Assembly: GCF_014863355.1 (NCBI RefSeq)
Contig: NZ_JACZEP010000002.1
Coordinates: 496,001-560,000 of the forward strand
DNA: 64,000 nt
DNA from: Aminobacter carboxidus
Lineage (GTDB): Bacteria > Pseudomonadota > Alphaproteobacteria > Rhizobiales > Rhizobiaceae
Direction of reading: 5' to 3'
Part shown: in pieces, positions 8,928-19,211 of the stretch
How positions within the stretch are numbered: the first letter of the stretch is position 1
Layout of the letters: each line of letters starts with the position of its first letter
The notes under the pieces: model-generated
The model's database searches: none
What the model was told of the DNA's origin: nothing
What the model saw: the letters and a program-made list of their open reading frames with translations, nothing else
Made by a program: the position numbers and the translations under genes

Positions 8928-10304
8928 ATGGCTGACACGATGGTGGTTCAACGTACGCCGCGGCGCGGCGTCTGGGGCTGGATGTTTTTCGACTGGGCGG
9001 CGCAGCCGTTCTTCACCGTGGTCACCACCTTCATCTTCGGGCCATATTTCGTCGCGCGCATGGCGACCGATCCGGCCATGGGCCAGGCGGCATGGGGCTA
9101 CGGCATCGCCGCCGCCGGCCTCGTCATCGCCATCCTGTCGCCGGTGCTCGGCTCGATCGCCGACCAGACCGGCCCACGCAAACCGTGGATCGCCTTCTTC
9201 GCCGCAATCAAGATCATCTGCCTCTGCCTGCTGTGGTACGCCGAACCCGGTTCGCCGCTGGTGCCGATCGTGCTGCTGTTCTCGCTTGCTTCGGTGGCGG
9301 CGGAGTTTTCGATCGTCTTCAACGACTCGATGATGCCGCGCCTGGTGTCGAAAGAGGAGATCGGCAAGATCTCGAATATCGCCTGGGGGCTCGGCTATCT
9401 CGGCGGCATGATCGTGCTGATCTTCGTCGTCGGCTTCCTGGCGGCCTCTCCCGAGACCGGCAAGACGATCATCGGTGCTGCCCCGCTTTTCGGGCTCGAT
9501 CCGGTGGCCGGCGAGGACGCGCGCGCGACAGGTCCGATCTCGGCGTTGTGGTACCTGATCTTCATCCTGCCGATGTTCTTCTTCACGCCCGACAGCGGCA
9601 AAGGCATCGCCATCCGTCCGGCCGTGCGGCTGGGGCTCAGCGAGCTCAAGTCGACGATCGGGGAAGTGCGCCAGCGCACCGGCATCTTCCGCTTCCTTGT
9701 CGCCCGCATGATCTACCAGGACGGCGTCAATGCGCTGCTCGGGCTCGGTGGCGCATTCGCCGCGGCGATGTTCGGATGGTCGATCACCGAGATCGGCATC
9801 TATGGCATCATCCTCAATGTCGTCGCGATTTTCGGCTGCCTTGTCGCCAGCCGGCTCGACACCAGCTTCGGCTCGAAGGTCGTGGTGGTGGTTTCGCTGG
9901 TGTTGCTGACGATCGCCACCATCGGCATCGTTTCGACCGGACCTGGTTACACGCTGTTCGGCCTGTGGCAGATGCCGGGCGTGGACACGAACGGCCTGTT
10001 CGGTACGCCGGCCGAGAAGGCCTACATCGCCTTCGGCCTGCTGGTCGGCATCGCCTTTGGCCCAGTGCAGGCGTCGTCGCGCTCCTACATGGCGCGCAGT
10101 GTCTCGGCCGACGAGGCCGGGCGCTATTTTGGGCTCTATGCGCTGTCGGGCCGCGCGACCAGCTTCGTCGCGCCCTTTGCGGTTGCGACAGTCACCGCGC
10201 TCAGCGGCTCGCCACGCCTCGGCATGGCGATGATCATCATCTTCTTCGCCGTCGGCCTGGCCGTGCTGTTGCGCACGCCCTATCCGGCGGATGAGGTGAA
10301 GTGA
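8928..10304 (+). CDS. MFS transporter, UMF1 (Atg22-like) family
   Basis: About 458 residues with 11-12 predicted membrane segments. The N-terminus [28 protein letters not shown] matches the UMF1 branch of the major facilitator superfamily, which includes the yeast vacuolar amino-acid effluxer Atg22 and many uncharacterised bacterial members. [17 protein letters not shown] is the loop 2-3 MFS motif. Of two adjacent ATGs (8925, 8928), the second sits better relative to GGAGG. Substrate unknown. Convergent with purH across a short hairpin. Confidence 0.88.
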   Translation: MADTMVVQRTPRRGVWGWMFFDWAAQPFFTVVTTFIFGPYFVARMATDPAMGQAAWGYGIAAAGLVIAILSPVLGSIADQTGPRKPWIAFFAAIKIICLCLLWYAEPGSPLVPIVLLFSLASVAAEFSIVFNDSMMPRLVSKEEIGKISNIAWGLGYLGGMIVLIFVVGFLAASPETGKTIIGAAPLFGLDPVAGEDARATGPISALWYLIFILPMFFFTPDSGKGIAIRPAVRLGLSELKSTIGEVRQRTGIFRFLVARMIYQDGVNALLGLGGAFAAAMFGWSITEIGIYGIILNVVAIFGCLVASRLDTSFGSKVVVVVSLVLLTIATIGIVSTGPGYTLFGLWQMPGVDTNGLFGTPAEKAYIAFGLLVGIAFGPVQASSRSYMARSVSADEAGRYFGLYALSGRATSFVAPFAVATVTALSGSPRLGMAMIIIFFAVGLAVLLRTPYPADEVK

Positions 10305-10310
10305 GTTTGC

Positions 10311-10343
10311 CTTCGCCTTCTCCCACAAGTGGAAAAGGCGAAG
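10311..10343. terminator. Bidirectional hairpin between the MFS gene and purH
   Basis: CTTCGCCTT and AAGGCGAAG form a 9-bp stem around a 15-base loop, seven bases after the MFS stop and just before the purH stop on the other strand. No T-run of note. Confidence 0.5.
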
Positions 10344-10350
10344 AACAAGA

Positions 10351-11967
10351 TCAATGCCTGAAATGCCTGACGCCGGTGAAGATCATGGCGATGCCATGCG
10401 CGTCGGCTGCGGCGATGACGTCGTCGTCGCGCATCGAGCCGCCCGGCTGGATGACGGCGGTGGCACCGGCCTCGACGGCCGACAGCAAGCCGTCGGCGAA
10501 AGGGAAGAAGGCGTCGGAGGCAACGACCGAGCCCTTGGTCAGCGGCTCGGCGAGGCCGGCGGCTTCCGCGGCATCGAGTGCCTTGCGGGCGGCGATGCGC
10601 GACGAGTCGACACGGCTCATCTGGCCAGCACCAATGCCGACGGTGGCGAGGTCGCGGGCGTAGACGATGGCGTTCGACTTGACGTGCTTGGCGACGCGGA
10701 AGGCGAACTTCAGGTCCTCGATCTCGCGCTGGGTCGGCTGGCGCTTGGTGACGACATTGAGGTCGAGCGTATCGATGACCGCATTGTCGCGCGACTGGAC
10801 GAGCAGGCCGCCGGCAACCGACTTGACCGTGATGCCGGCGCTGTCGGGATCGGGCAGGCCGCCTGTTACCAGCAGGCGCAAATTCTTCTTGGCAGCGACG
10901 ATGGCCTGAGCCTCGGGGGTCGCAGCGGGCGCGATGATGACCTCGGTGAAGATCTTGACGATTTCCTCGGCTGCCTCGGCATCGAGGATGCGGTTGAGCG
11001 CGACGATGCCGCCGAATGCCGAGACCGGGTCGCAGGCCAGCGCCTTGGCATAGGCTTCTGCGAGCGTGGCACCTTCGGCGACGCCGCAAGGGTTGGCGTG
11101 CTTGATGATGGCGACCGCTGCGGTGCGAACGGAATCGAATTCGCCGGCCAGCTCGAAGGCAGCGTCGGTGTCGTTGATGTTGTTGTAGGAGAGCTGCTTG
11201 CCTTGCAGCTGGGTTGCGGTGGCGACGCCGGGACGCTTGTCGCCGGTCAGGTAGAAGCCGGCCGTCTGGTGCGGGTTTTCGCCGTATCGCATGACGCTTT
11301 CTAGCTTGCCGCCAAAGGCGCGCCAGTCAGGCGTTTCGATCTCAAGCGCTTCGGCGAACCAGCCTGAGATCGCAGCGTCATAGGCTGCGGTGCGAGCGAA
11401 GGCTTTGGCGGCGAGCTTCTTGCGGAACTCGTAGGACAGGCAGCCATTGTTGGCGACGATCGAGTCGAGCACGTCCTTGTAGTCAGCCGGATCGGTGACG
11501 ATGGCGACATAGGCGTGGTTCTTGGCCGAGGCGCGGACCATGGCCGGGCCGCCGATGTCGATGTTTTCGACGATCGAGGCGTAGTGGGCGCCGGAATTGC
11601 GCACTTCCTCGAAGGGATAGAGGTTGACCACGACGAGGTCGATCGGCTCTATGCCGTGCTCGGCCATGGCCGCGACATGTTCAGGATCGTCGCGCACGCC
11701 GAGCAGTGCGCCGTGGACCGAGGGATGCAGCGTCTTGACGCGGCCATCCATGATCTCGGGAAAGCCGGTGAGCTCCGAGACGTCGCGAACCGCGATGCCT
11801 TCGGCGGCAATCGACTTGGCGGTGCCGCCGGTGGAGACCAGCTCGACGCCGACATTGGTCAGGCACTTGGCGAATTCGATCAGCCCGGTCTTGTCGGAGA
11901 CCGACAGCAGGGCGCGACGGATCGGCACGAGGTCGGGTGCGGGGATCTTCTTGGAAACGACGGCCAT
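10351..11967 (-). CDS. purH: Bifunctional AICAR transformylase/IMP cyclohydrolase
   Basis: Catalyses the last two steps of IMP synthesis: formylation of AICAR with 10-formyl-THF, then ring closure. The product is 538 residues, the usual length. The N-terminal MGS-like cyclohydrolase domain starts [18 protein letters not shown], with [13 protein letters not shown] and [17 protein letters not shown]; the C-terminal transformylase has [27 protein letters not shown] and [11 protein letters not shown]. The start at [12 protein letters not shown] is preferred to an upstream ATG (12042) because the family N-terminus begins there. It follows a heparinase-like gene on the same strand with 120 bases between them. 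Loss should cause purine auxotrophy. Confidence 0.97.
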   Translation of the reverse strand: MAVVSKKIPAPDLVPIRRALLSVSDKTGLIEFAKCLTNVGVELVSTGGTAKSIAAEGIAVRDVSELTGFPEIMDGRVKTLHPSVHGALLGVRDDPEHVAAMAEHGIEPIDLVVVNLYPFEEVRNSGAHYASIVENIDIGGPAMVRASAKNHAYVAIVTDPADYKDVLDSIVANNGCLSYEFRKKLAAKAFARTAAYDAAISGWFAEALEIETPDWRAFGGKLESVMRYGENPHQTAGFYLTGDKRPGVATATQLQGKQLSYNNINDTDAAFELAGEFDSVRTAAVAIIKHANPCGVAEGATLAEAYAKALACDPVSAFGGIVALNRILDAEAAEEIVKIFTEVIIAPAATPEAQAIVAAKKNLRLLVTGGLPDPDSAGITVKSVAGGLLVQSRDNAVIDTLDLNVVTKRQPTQREIEDLKFAFRVAKHVKSNAIVYARDLATVGIGAGQMSRVDSSRIAARKALDAAEAAGLAEPLTKGSVVASDAFFPFADGLLSAVEAGATAVIQPGGSMRDDDVIAAADAHGIAMIFTGVRHFRH

Positions 11968-12087
11968 GGGTGGCGGGCCCTTCAAAGTTGGGAGCGGAAA
12001 CTTTGCTTGCGCGCGGCCTAGCATATGAGGCCCGGAAATCAAGGCGCGCAGCGGCGCATCCGGCCTATTTCCCGTGGTGATGCCCGA

Positions 12088-13818
12088 TCAGGCGCGTTCG
12101 CCGTCGAGGCGGCTGATGATGCGCGTGCGCGAGAACTGCCAATGCACTTCGGAGATTTCCGAAGCCTTGAACGACAGCACGATCTGGCGCGAGCGGCAGG
12201 GGCCGCCAAGACCGGCGAAATAGATCGATTCCTCGACCTCGGCCGCAACATCCGGCGAGATGAAGACCCAGGTGTCGATGTCAGGTCCGGTCAGCACCAG
12301 CCGTTCCTTTTGGTCGCGGAACAGCTGGACGTCGGGATGGACATGAAAGCGGATGGTGACGAGGTCGCGGCCATCATTCTTGATCGGCGTCTTGCCGGCG
12401 CGAAGGATGCGGTCGCAGCCCGACAGGATGCTGCCGCCGGCCGACAGGCTGAGCTCGCGCTCGTGGTGAAGGCCGAAGCGCTGGGCGTAGCCGTCGTGGC
12501 GAGCGACGAAACCGTGGATGCCCGCCTTGTCGAAGCGCTGGGTCGGCACCGATCTGGGGCCGGCGTAAAGCGGACTGCCGAGCATGCCGCTGACACGCTG
12601 CGAATGGGCGAAGCTCGCCGACGAGGTGTCATTGATGGTGACGGTGGAGTGGGCGGCGGTGGCCCGCGCCAGCGGCCTGAGGTCGGCGGCGCCATAGGTG
12701 TCGATGCCGGCATTGACGATGTAGTGCTGACGGCCCGACGACATCTCGAAGGCCAGGCAGCCGGCATGGGCGTGGTTGGACACTTCGATGGGCGGTGCCG
12801 TGCCGGTGTCGGCGATGACTGTCGTGCCGCCCATGGCAAGGCGCTCGTAGCCGGAATGGGTGGCGTGCAGCGGCGGCGAGCCAGCGGTTTCGTCGTGGCG
12901 CAGGATCGCGACGATGCGGTCGTGGATGGTGGCGCCCATGCCGTTGAAGCGGGCAAGGCTGCCGTCCTGGTGGCGGAAGAAGCGCAACGCCGGCAACATG
13001 CGCTCGACGGCGTTGATCAGTGCCAGCGGCGGCTGCTCGGCCTGGTTGGCGTAGGTATGGCGCAAGGGCAGCAGATCAGCGAGGATCTCCAGCACTGCCA
13101 TCGGGTTGCGCGAGATATGTCCGCCGTCGGGCAGGATCTGGCGGTCGAGTTCTTCGGCGAGGTTGCGGGTGGCCGAGCGCAGCGCCGAGACGGGTGCCGG
13201 CAAGGACAACGCGGCGAAGGCCAACGCGACACGGGCCCGGAGACGATCCTTGCCGTCGGGCATTTCGCGCGCCAGCGAGCGGAGATAGCGGATCTGCATC
13301 GCCAGAGAGCGCAGGAAGGAACGGTAGAAGGCGAATTCGGCGCCCTGCAGCACGACCGAGGAGTGCTGCAGCCAGGCGATGATGCGCTTGGCGGTGGTTG
13401 CCGGCTCCCAGGCCGTGCCTGAAATACGGTTGCCGTGCAGCGCGATCCAGTCGGAAACCAGGGCGCGGGCGTTGGCGGCGGCAAGCTCGGTGCCGGCGGC
13501 GCGCATGTGGCGCAGCCAGCGGAAGCCATGCAGGCTGCGCTGCCAGCCGCGATTGGGCACGTCGATCAGGAAGGGCGATTGCCCGCCGGTCTCGACCAGA
13601 TGGCCGGAAAGCGGAAAGCGGCCATAGTAGATTTCGAGCGCGATCTGGGGATCGGCAAGGCGCAGGTCGGGCGGGGCGATCAGCACGCGTTCAGGCGTGC
13701 GCCCGGTGTAACGCCAGCTGTAAGCCGGGCCGGCGCGCAGGCGCCGGCGCGTCTTGCGCCAGAACTCCTTGGCAACGAGTGCCCAAAGGCGCGTCGTGCT
13801 GTCCGCCGCGATCGACAA
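12088..13818 (-). CDS. Heparinase II/III-like protein
   Basis: A 576-residue protein. The N-terminal half is a helical toroid-like region (WRYTGRTPERVLIAPPDLRLAD; GWQRSLHGFRWLRHM) and the C-terminal half matches the heparinase II/III lyase beta-sandwich (FEMSSGRQHYIVNAGIDTYG; ARATAAHSTVTINDTSSA). Family enzymes cleave acidic polysaccharides by beta-elimination; the real substrate of rhizobial members is not known to me. No classical signal peptide is visible, so location is uncertain. The start is TTG, supported by AGGAGG four bases upstream; no ATG is better placed. It sits between rsmB and purH, and a 7-bp inverted repeat lies in its leader. Confidence 0.85.
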   Translation of the reverse strand: MSIAADSTTRLWALVAKEFWRKTRRRLRAGPAYSWRYTGRTPERVLIAPPDLRLADPQIALEIYYGRFPLSGHLVETGGQSPFLIDVPNRGWQRSLHGFRWLRHMRAAGTELAAANARALVSDWIALHGNRISGTAWEPATTAKRIIAWLQHSSVVLQGAEFAFYRSFLRSLAMQIRYLRSLAREMPDGKDRLRARVALAFAALSLPAPVSALRSATRNLAEELDRQILPDGGHISRNPMAVLEILADLLPLRHTYANQAEQPPLALINAVERMLPALRFFRHQDGSLARFNGMGATIHDRIVAILRHDETAGSPPLHATHSGYERLAMGGTTVIADTGTAPPIEVSNHAHAGCLAFEMSSGRQHYIVNAGIDTYGAADLRPLARATAAHSTVTINDTSSASFAHSQRVSGMLGSPLYAGPRSVPTQRFDKAGIHGFVARHDGYAQRFGLHHERELSLSAGGSILSGCDRILRAGKTPIKNDGRDLVTIRFHVHPDVQLFRDQKERLVLTGPDIDTWVFISPDVAAEVEESIYFAGLGGPCRSRQIVLSFKASEISEVHWQFSRTRIISRLDGERA

Positions 13819-13846
13819 TACCCCTCCTGACGCAACCCGACGTCGT

Positions 13847-13866
13847 GAAACAAATTAGGTTGTTTC
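13847..13866 (-). promoter_or_regulatory. Inverted repeat in the heparinase-like gene leader
   Basis: GAAACAA and TTGTTTC are perfect 7-bp arms around a 6-base AT-rich centre, 28 bases upstream of the TTG start. AT-rich in otherwise GC-rich DNA. It could be an operator or a leader hairpin. Confidence 0.35.
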
Positions 13867-13910
13867 AATGGTGGGCGCGAGGGTGAATTTTTCGTTAATG
13901 GCCGATTGGG

Positions 13911-15365
13911 TCAGGCGATGCGGCGGAACCTTGCTGCAAAGAAGCCGTCGAGGCCGGAGATCGCGGGATTGCCGAGGTCAAGGCCGGCGGGCGTGGTGCG
14001 CAAAAAGCCGGTGGCGGTGACAAAATCGTCGATGCCTGAGACCTCACCTGCGCGAATCGGGTCGAGTTCGACCTTGCCCTTGTGTTCGGCCAGGAAGCCG
14101 GCGACGAGGGCCTCGCCCTCTTCAGGGTCGAGCGAGCAGTTGGAAAAGACGATCCTGCCACCCGGCCTCACCAACTTGGCCGCACGGTCGAGCAGGGCGC
14201 GCTGGACGCCGGCGAGCTTGGTGATGTCGGCAGGCGACTTGGTCCACAGAACGTCGGGATGGCGTCGGACCGTGCCGGTTGACGAGCATGGCGCATCGAG
14301 CAGGACGGCATCGAACAGCTCTGCAGGCTCGTAAGCGAGGATATCGGCGTTGACCTTGTCGGCATCGAGGCCAAGGCGCTCAAGATTGCCGGCAAGACGG
14401 GCAAGGCGGTTCTTCGAAGCTTCGACCGCCGTGACCTTGGCGCCGGTGAGCACGAGCTGTGCCGTCTTGCCGCCGGGGGCGGCGCAGAGATCAGCAACAC
14501 GCTGGCCGCTGACATCGCCAAACAGCTTTGCTGGCAGGGCGGCGGCGGCGTCCTGGACCCACCAAGCGCCTTCTGTGAAGCCCGGCAGTTCGGCGACCGG
14601 ACCGGAAAGGCGCTCGATGCGTATCGACCCGGTGGGCAGCACGGTGCCACCCAGCTGCTCGGCCCATTTGGCCGGATCTGCCTTGGCGGTGAAATCGACA
14701 GGCGCCTCGACGCGATGCGCGGCGAGGATCTTTTGGGCTTCGTCCGCGCCATAGGCGGCAGTCAGCCGCTCGACGAACCAGTCGGGCGCGTCGTTGGTCG
14801 TTGCCAGCATGTCGGCCAGCTCGGCTTCCTTGGCGCGGGCAAGAGTGCGCAGCACGCCATTGACCAGGCCCGAGAACCGAACCGTGCGCGGGTCGGCCTT
14901 GGCGTGGGTGACGGCAAGGTCGACGGCGGCGCTGTCGGGAATGTCGAGGAACAGGATCTGCGCTGCCGCGACGTGCAGGATGTGGGTCAACACGGTGGCG
15001 TTGGCCGGCAGCGGCTTTTCAAGCCGGCGCGAGATCAGCTTGGAGATGGTGACGCGATGGCGAAGTGCGGAGGCCAGGATGGCGCGGACCAGACCACGGT
15101 CGCGCATGTCGAGCGCGCGGAACTGGGGGTGGCCGTGCTCGTGATCGGTCAGGCCGTCGAGCGGGGTCCTGGCGTCGATTGTCGCGGCCAGCAGGCGGGC
15201 CGCGGCCATGCGCGCGGCAATACCCGGAACGTCGGGAACGATGGACGGCCGGTTGCCCTTGCCGTCACCGCTGCGCGCGCGGTTTCGCTTAGGGTCGCGC
15301 TGGGGGTCGCGCTGGCCGCCGCTCACGACCTCGGGCCTTTCGGCCCGGTCGGATTGCGGCCCCAT
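13911..15365 (-). CDS. rsmB: RsmB-family 16S rRNA (cytosine-C5) methyltransferase
   Basis: SAM-dependent m5C methyltransferase acting on 16S rRNA. 484 residues as drawn. A low-complexity charged N-terminus (~45 residues) precedes a NusB-like domain ([34 protein letters not shown]). The catalytic domain has [15 protein letters not shown] (SAM motif I), [17 protein letters not shown] with the motif IV cysteine near residue 360, and [12 protein letters not shown] with the motif VI cysteine. The drawn ATG overlaps the end of htpX by 43 bases and has no clear Shine-Dalgarno site, so a downstream start cannot be excluded. Likely translated from the htpX transcript. Confidence 0.92.
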   Translation of the reverse strand: MGPQSDRAERPEVVSGGQRDPQRDPKRNRARSGDGKGNRPSIVPDVPGIAARMAAARLLAATIDARTPLDGLTDHEHGHPQFRALDMRDRGLVRAILASALRHRVTISKLISRRLEKPLPANATVLTHILHVAAAQILFLDIPDSAAVDLAVTHAKADPRTVRFSGLVNGVLRTLARAKEAELADMLATTNDAPDWFVERLTAAYGADEAQKILAAHRVEAPVDFTAKADPAKWAEQLGGTVLPTGSIRIERLSGPVAELPGFTEGAWWVQDAAAALPAKLFGDVSGQRVADLCAAPGGKTAQLVLTGAKVTAVEASKNRLARLAGNLERLGLDADKVNADILAYEPAELFDAVLLDAPCSSTGTVRRHPDVLWTKSPADITKLAGVQRALLDRAAKLVRPGGRIVFSNCSLDPEEGEALVAGFLAEHKGKVELDPIRAGEVSGIDDFVTATGFLRTTPAGLDLGNPAISGLDGFFAARFRRIA

Positions 15366-16336
15366 GGACCGGACGGACGTGGCTGCTCGGGCGCGGCCTG
15401 CTCGGCAGGGCTACCGCCCCAGGGACCTTGCTGGCCAGATGCCGAACGCTGTGCTGTCGGCTGCGGCGCCGTGCGCTGTGCAGGACGACCGACACCCTCG
15501 TTCGCCATCGCCTGCAGGGCGGCGATGCGGTTTTCGGTATTGGGGTGAGTCGAGAAAAGATTGTCCATGCGCTCGCCGGATAGAGGATTGATGATGAAGA
15601 GGGGAGCCATCGCAGGATTGCGCTCGGCTTCGGGGTTGTGGATGCGTTCGACGTTGCGGGCGATCTTGTCAAGGGCGGAAGCGAGCCAGAGCGGATTGCC
15701 GCAGATCTCGGCGCCGCGCCTGTCTGCGGAATATTCGCGGGTCCGGCTGATCGCCATCTGCACCAGCATGGCGGCAAAAGGCGCCACGATCATCGCCACC
15801 AGCACGCCGACGAAGCCGAGCGGATTGTTGTTGTCACGGTTGCCGCCGAAGAAGAAGGCGAAGTTGCCGAGCATCGAGATCGCGCCGGCAAGGGTCGCGG
15901 TAACAGTCATGATCAGCGTATCGCGGTTTTCGATATGGGCGAGTTCGTGCGCCATGACAGCTGCGACTTCTTCATGGCTCAGCCGCTGCAACAGGCCGGT
16001 GGAGGCGGCGACGGCGGCATTTTGCGGATTGCGGCCGGTGGCAAACGCGTTGGGCTGCGGGCTGTCGATCAGGTAGACCTTGGGCATCGGCAGGCCGGCA
16101 TTGGCGGCGAGGCCGCGCACGATGGCGTAATATTCGGGCGCATTGCGCTCATCGACCTCGACGGCGTGGTTCATGCGCAGAACCATCTTGTCGGAGTTCC
16201 AGTAGCTGAACAGGTTCATGGCCGCCGCGATCAGGAAGGCGATCGTCATGCCGCCGGAGCCGCCGATCAGGTAGCCGACGCCCATGAACAGCGCTGTCAT
16301 GGTCGCCAGAAGCATCGCCGTCCGCATCACGTTCAT
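15323..16336 (-). CDS. htpX: Zinc metalloprotease HtpX
   Basis: Membrane-bound M48 peptidase in quality control of inner-membrane proteins. 337 residues: two N-terminal membrane segments ([16 protein letters not shown] and the following hydrophobic stretch), then the catalytic site [12 protein letters not shown] with H130, E131 and H134, two more hydrophobic stretches after it, and [15 protein letters not shown] carrying the third zinc ligand region. The C-terminal ~45 residues are Pro/Gln/Gly-rich, common in rhizobial HtpX. GGAG lies just upstream of the ATG. First gene of the minus-strand run htpX-rsmB-heparinase-purH. Confidence 0.96.
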   Translation of the reverse strand: MNVMRTAMLLATMTALFMGVGYLIGGSGGMTIAFLIAAAMNLFSYWNSDKMVLRMNHAVEVDERNAPEYYAIVRGLAANAGLPMPKVYLIDSPQPNAFATGRNPQNAAVAASTGLLQRLSHEEVAAVMAHELAHIENRDTLIMTVTATLAGAISMLGNFAFFFGGNRDNNNPLGFVGVLVAMIVAPFAAMLVQMAISRTREYSADRRGAEICGNPLWLASALDKIARNVERIHNPEAERNPAMAPLFIINPLSGERMDNLFSTHPNTENRIAALQAMANEGVGRPAQRTAPQPTAQRSASGQQGPWGGSPAEQAAPEQPRPSGPWGRNPTGPKGPRS

Positions 16337-16443
16337 CCGTTCGCTCCGTCCTTTTCCGCCCGCGCCAGGGTCGATCCCGGCTCAGCGCTTCGCTATATGA
16401 TGGGAGAGACGAGGGTGCGTTTCAATCATTTCCGAGGAGTCCC

Positions 16444-16656
16444 ATGGACGACGCCAAACCGCAGACCGAGCCGGAGACGCCCGGGCCCAAGCAGCTTTCG
16501 CCTGCAGCCAAGCGCGCATTGGCCGAAGCCGAGGCCCGTCGCGAGGCCTATGAGGCTGAGCAGGCGAAGCTGCCGCGCGAGATCGGCGGACGTGGCGGCA
16601 AGGAGCCCGGGCGCTATGGCGACTGGGAGATCAAGGGCCTGACCAGCGATTTCTGA
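16444..16656 (+). CDS. DUF1674 protein, SDHAF4-type succinate dehydrogenase assembly factor
   Basis: A 70-residue protein whose C-terminus, EIGGRGGKEPGRYGDWEIKGLTSDF, matches the DUF1674/SDHAF4 consensus. In mitochondria SDHAF4 binds the flavinylated SdhA subunit and promotes complex II assembly; the alphaproteobacterial homologue probably does the same. The N-terminal half is charged and disordered-looking. GAGGAG upstream fixes the start. The gene is divergent from htpX; the sdh operon is not in the window. Confidence 0.88.
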   Translation: MDDAKPQTEPETPGPKQLSPAAKRALAEAEARREAYEAEQAKLPREIGGRGGKEPGRYGDWEIKGLTSDF

Positions 16657-16746
16657 GGACAGTTCGGGCCACGCTCTCCCCGTGTGGCCTGATGGAACCG
16701 AAATCGACAGCCGTTCGTTTCGCTCGGTATTATGAAAGGATCGATC

Positions 16747-17016
16747 ATGATGAAGTCGGCGATATCGGGGCTGTTGTTGGCCGCCTTGCTTGCAGTCGCG
16801 CCAGCTGAGGCGCAGACCAAGGAACCGGCGGTGCCGCCGCAGAATTCGCTCAAGCTGTCTGCGATCATCGCCAAGATCGAGCAGCGCGACCAGTTCCACT
16901 ACATCTCCGAGATCGATTGGGAGAGCGAAGGCTATTACGACGTGGTCTATTACACGTCTGACAAAGCCAAGGTTGAGATCAAGATCGATCCGGTCAGCGG
17001 CGAGCCGAGGATGTAG
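16747..17016 (+). CDS. Small exported PepSY-like protein
   Basis: 89 residues with a signal peptide (MMKSAISGLLLAALLAVAPAEAQ). The mature part has LSAIIAKIEQRDQFHYISEIDWESEGYYDVVYY, then KVEIKIDPVSGEPRM, which resembles one PepSY repeat (helix, two strands, ending in D-P-x-T/S-G). PepSY domains are proposed to restrain peptidases; no partner is adjacent. AAAGGA upstream of the ATG pair at 16747 supports the start. Confidence 0.75.
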   Translation: MMKSAISGLLLAALLAVAPAEAQTKEPAVPPQNSLKLSAIIAKIEQRDQFHYISEIDWESEGYYDVVYYTSDKAKVEIKIDPVSGEPRM

Positions 17017-17077
17017 GTTCGCAACATCCCCGCCGCCGCTTCTTGCTTAGTCCAGGAAATAGGAATAAATACCTTGG

Positions 17078-17524
17078 ATGGATTCGAATCTGTTCAAGGC
17101 TGCGGCGGTTCTGGTTTGTGTTGGCCTCGCATTTCCTGCCGAGGCCAAGCTACGGGACAATTTCGCCGGGCCGGTCAGCGCGCGTGTCGTTGAGGTGATC
17201 GACGGCGATACGTTCCTGGCCGAGGCAGAAATCTGGCCCGGGCAGACGTTGCGGGTCAATATCCGCATTCGCGGCATCGACGCACCGGAAATGAAAAGCC
17301 GATGCGTTGGTGAACGGGCCGCGGCACTGGCGGCACGCGCAGCCCTTGCCCGGCTCGTCGCTGAGGGTCCGATAAGTCTCTCCAACATCGGTGGCGCCAA
17401 ATATTATGGCCGCGTGCTTGCCGATGTCGCCACCGGAGAGGGCGAGGTGGTCGCCAAGGCAATGCTCGAAGACGGACTGGTGCGCGCCTATGGCGGCGGC
17501 AAGCGGGACAGCTGGTGTGGGTGA
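17078..17524 (+). CDS. Exported thermonuclease-like (SNase) protein
   Basis: 148 residues with a signal peptide ending near AEA at residues 21-23. The SNase fold is recognised from VVEVIDGDTFLAEA (DGDT at 42-45), NIRIRGIDAPE (catalytic Arg and Asp region near residues 63-71) and NIGGAKYYGRVLADV, the second active-site Arg region. Family enzymes cut DNA and RNA with calcium outside the cytoplasm. Two cysteines (near 76 and 147) could form a disulphide. The function may be nutrient scavenging or be partly degenerate; the catalytic blocks look intact. Confidence 0.85.
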   Translation: MDSNLFKAAAVLVCVGLAFPAEAKLRDNFAGPVSARVVEVIDGDTFLAEAEIWPGQTLRVNIRIRGIDAPEMKSRCVGERAAALAARAALARLVAEGPISLSNIGGAKYYGRVLADVATGEGEVVAKAMLEDGLVRAYGGGKRDSWCG

Positions 17525-17775
17525 CCCGATCTGGCACAGGCTCGGTGTGCCGAAGTGAGGCGGCGCCCGCGGTGCTACCGTCACCATGATTAATAGGCGG
17601 TAAACAAGTCCATCGGCTTGCGGGCGGATTAACCTTGCATTCACCATGTGGATCAGTGACCTCAATGAGAATCAATGACTTGATGCCGTGATACCGCTTG
17701 GCCTGCCCAAATGGGCTGCAGCGGCCAGTTTCCTGCTTTGCCCTTGCCAGATGCACACAGGCGGCGGGGCGGGAC

Positions 17776-19140
17776 ATGCGGAAATTTCAGGTACTGGCAC
17801 GGGCGGCAAAGCGTTTCGCCGGCGACAGCAGCGGCAACTTCGCCATTCTGGGCGGTGTAACCATTTCCGTTCTCGCCATGGCAGCCGGCTTTGGCATCAA
17901 CACCGCGCAGTTGTTCAATGTGAAATCGGGTCTGTCGCAGGCGGTCGACGCCGCGGTGACGTCGACAGCGCGTGACCTCACAACCGGCAAGATCAAGCTT
18001 GAGGATGCGGACGGCACGGTTCGGGCATTTCTCGAGGCCAATGCCAGCAGCTTGTTGGCGCCAGGTGAAAAGGTCGTGCTGAACAAGGTGATCGTCGACA
18101 AGCTTGCCGGCACGGTTGAGGCATCGGCCTATATCGACGTCAATGTGTTCTTTCCTTTGTTCGGCACGTCCAACCGCCAGCGGGTCGCTGCGTCGACGGC
18201 ATCGCTCTATTCCGACAAGCGCATCGAAGTGGCGATGATGCTCGACGTCACCGGGTCGATGGAGGGTCAGAAGATCAAGGATCTGAAGAAGGCGGCAACG
18301 AATGCGGTCGACAGTTTCCTGAAGGGCGAGAAGACACCGTCAGGCGACCCGCGCGTGCGCATGTCGCTTGTGCCCTACGCAAACTCCGTCAACACAGGCA
18401 CTCTGGGGTCAAGTTCTGTCTTCGTGGAGCGCAGCGAGGCGGACCGCAAGCAAGCGCCCGGCAATACCGATGCGAAGGCGGTTTCGAGCTCGACGCGTCC
18501 CGACAATTGCGCCACTGAGCGCAAGGGGATCTACGAGTACACTGATGCTGGTCCCGACTTGGCGATGGTCAATCGCGACTTTCTGATCAACGAGTATTCC
18601 ACGCGCTACAACACCCCGGTCTGCCCGAGCGCGAAGGTGGTGCCGCTCACCGACGACGGCAAGAAACTCAAGACCGAGATCGCGGCTTTCGTTGCCGATG
18701 GCGGCACCGCCGGGCATATCGGCATTCAGTGGGCCTGGTACACCTTGTCCGAGAACTGGGCCGGCGTCTTTCAAAAGTCGGAGCGGCCCGATAAGGTCGA
18801 CCCGGAAAAGGTGGCCAAGTTTGCCATCCTGATGACCGACGGTGAGTTCAACCTGTCCTATTCAGATGCCGCCACGTGGCAAGGTGCCTACATCGCCAGC
18901 GGCAAGGCGGCGACCCGGACAGCCGCGAAGACGCTATGCGAGGCGATGCGCAAAAAAGGCATCGAGATTTTCACCATAGGCTTCAAGCTGGATACCGAAG
19001 CAGCGAAGAAGACGATGAAAGACTGCGCTTCGCCTGATGGTGTGGTGAAGCGCTACTTCGAGACGTCCAATGGCAAGGAGCTCGACGCCGCCTTCCAGAC
19101 CATCGCTCAGAACATCGAACGGTTGGCGCTGACCAAATAA
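17776..19140 (+). CDS. TadG-like protein with von Willebrand A domain
   Basis: 454 residues. The N-terminus has the TadE/TadG-type segment RFAGDSSGNFAILGGVTISVLAMAAGFGIN, a single membrane anchor with a prepilin-like glycine before the hydrophobic stretch. A vWA domain follows, with the metal site DVTGSM (D157, T159, S161) and MTDGEFN. Such proteins are often encoded at tad (Flp pilus) loci, but here it stands alone. The start at MRKFQVL is preferred to the upstream ATG at 17698 because GGGGCGGGA precedes it and the added residues look non-coding. The extracytoplasmic vWA domain may mediate adhesion or assembly. Confidence 0.8.
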   Translation: MRKFQVLARAAKRFAGDSSGNFAILGGVTISVLAMAAGFGINTAQLFNVKSGLSQAVDAAVTSTARDLTTGKIKLEDADGTVRAFLEANASSLLAPGEKVVLNKVIVDKLAGTVEASAYIDVNVFFPLFGTSNRQRVAASTASLYSDKRIEVAMMLDVTGSMEGQKIKDLKKAATNAVDSFLKGEKTPSGDPRVRMSLVPYANSVNTGTLGSSSVFVERSEADRKQAPGNTDAKAVSSSTRPDNCATERKGIYEYTDAGPDLAMVNRDFLINEYSTRYNTPVCPSAKVVPLTDDGKKLKTEIAAFVADGGTAGHIGIQWAWYTLSENWAGVFQKSERPDKVDPEKVAKFAILMTDGEFNLSYSDAATWQGAYIASGKAATRTAAKTLCEAMRKKGIEIFTIGFKLDTEAAKKTMKDCASPDGVVKRYFETSNGKELDAAFQTIAQNIERLALTK

Positions 19141-19162
19141 CGAAACGAAGAGCCCGAAGAAA

Positions 19163-19195
19163 AAAGGCCGCCCTTCTTGCGAAGGTGCGGCCTTT
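19163..19195 (-). terminator. Intrinsic terminator, strongest on the minus strand
   Basis: AAAGGCCGC-CCTTC pairs with GAAGG-TGCGGCCTTT (one bulge, TTGC loop). Read on the minus strand the stem is followed by TTTTTTC; on the plus strand only TTT follows. It therefore best terminates the minus-strand small transcript, and may also serve the TadG-like gene. Confidence 0.75.
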
Positions 19196-19211
19196 CCGTG
19201 TTTCCGTCCAT

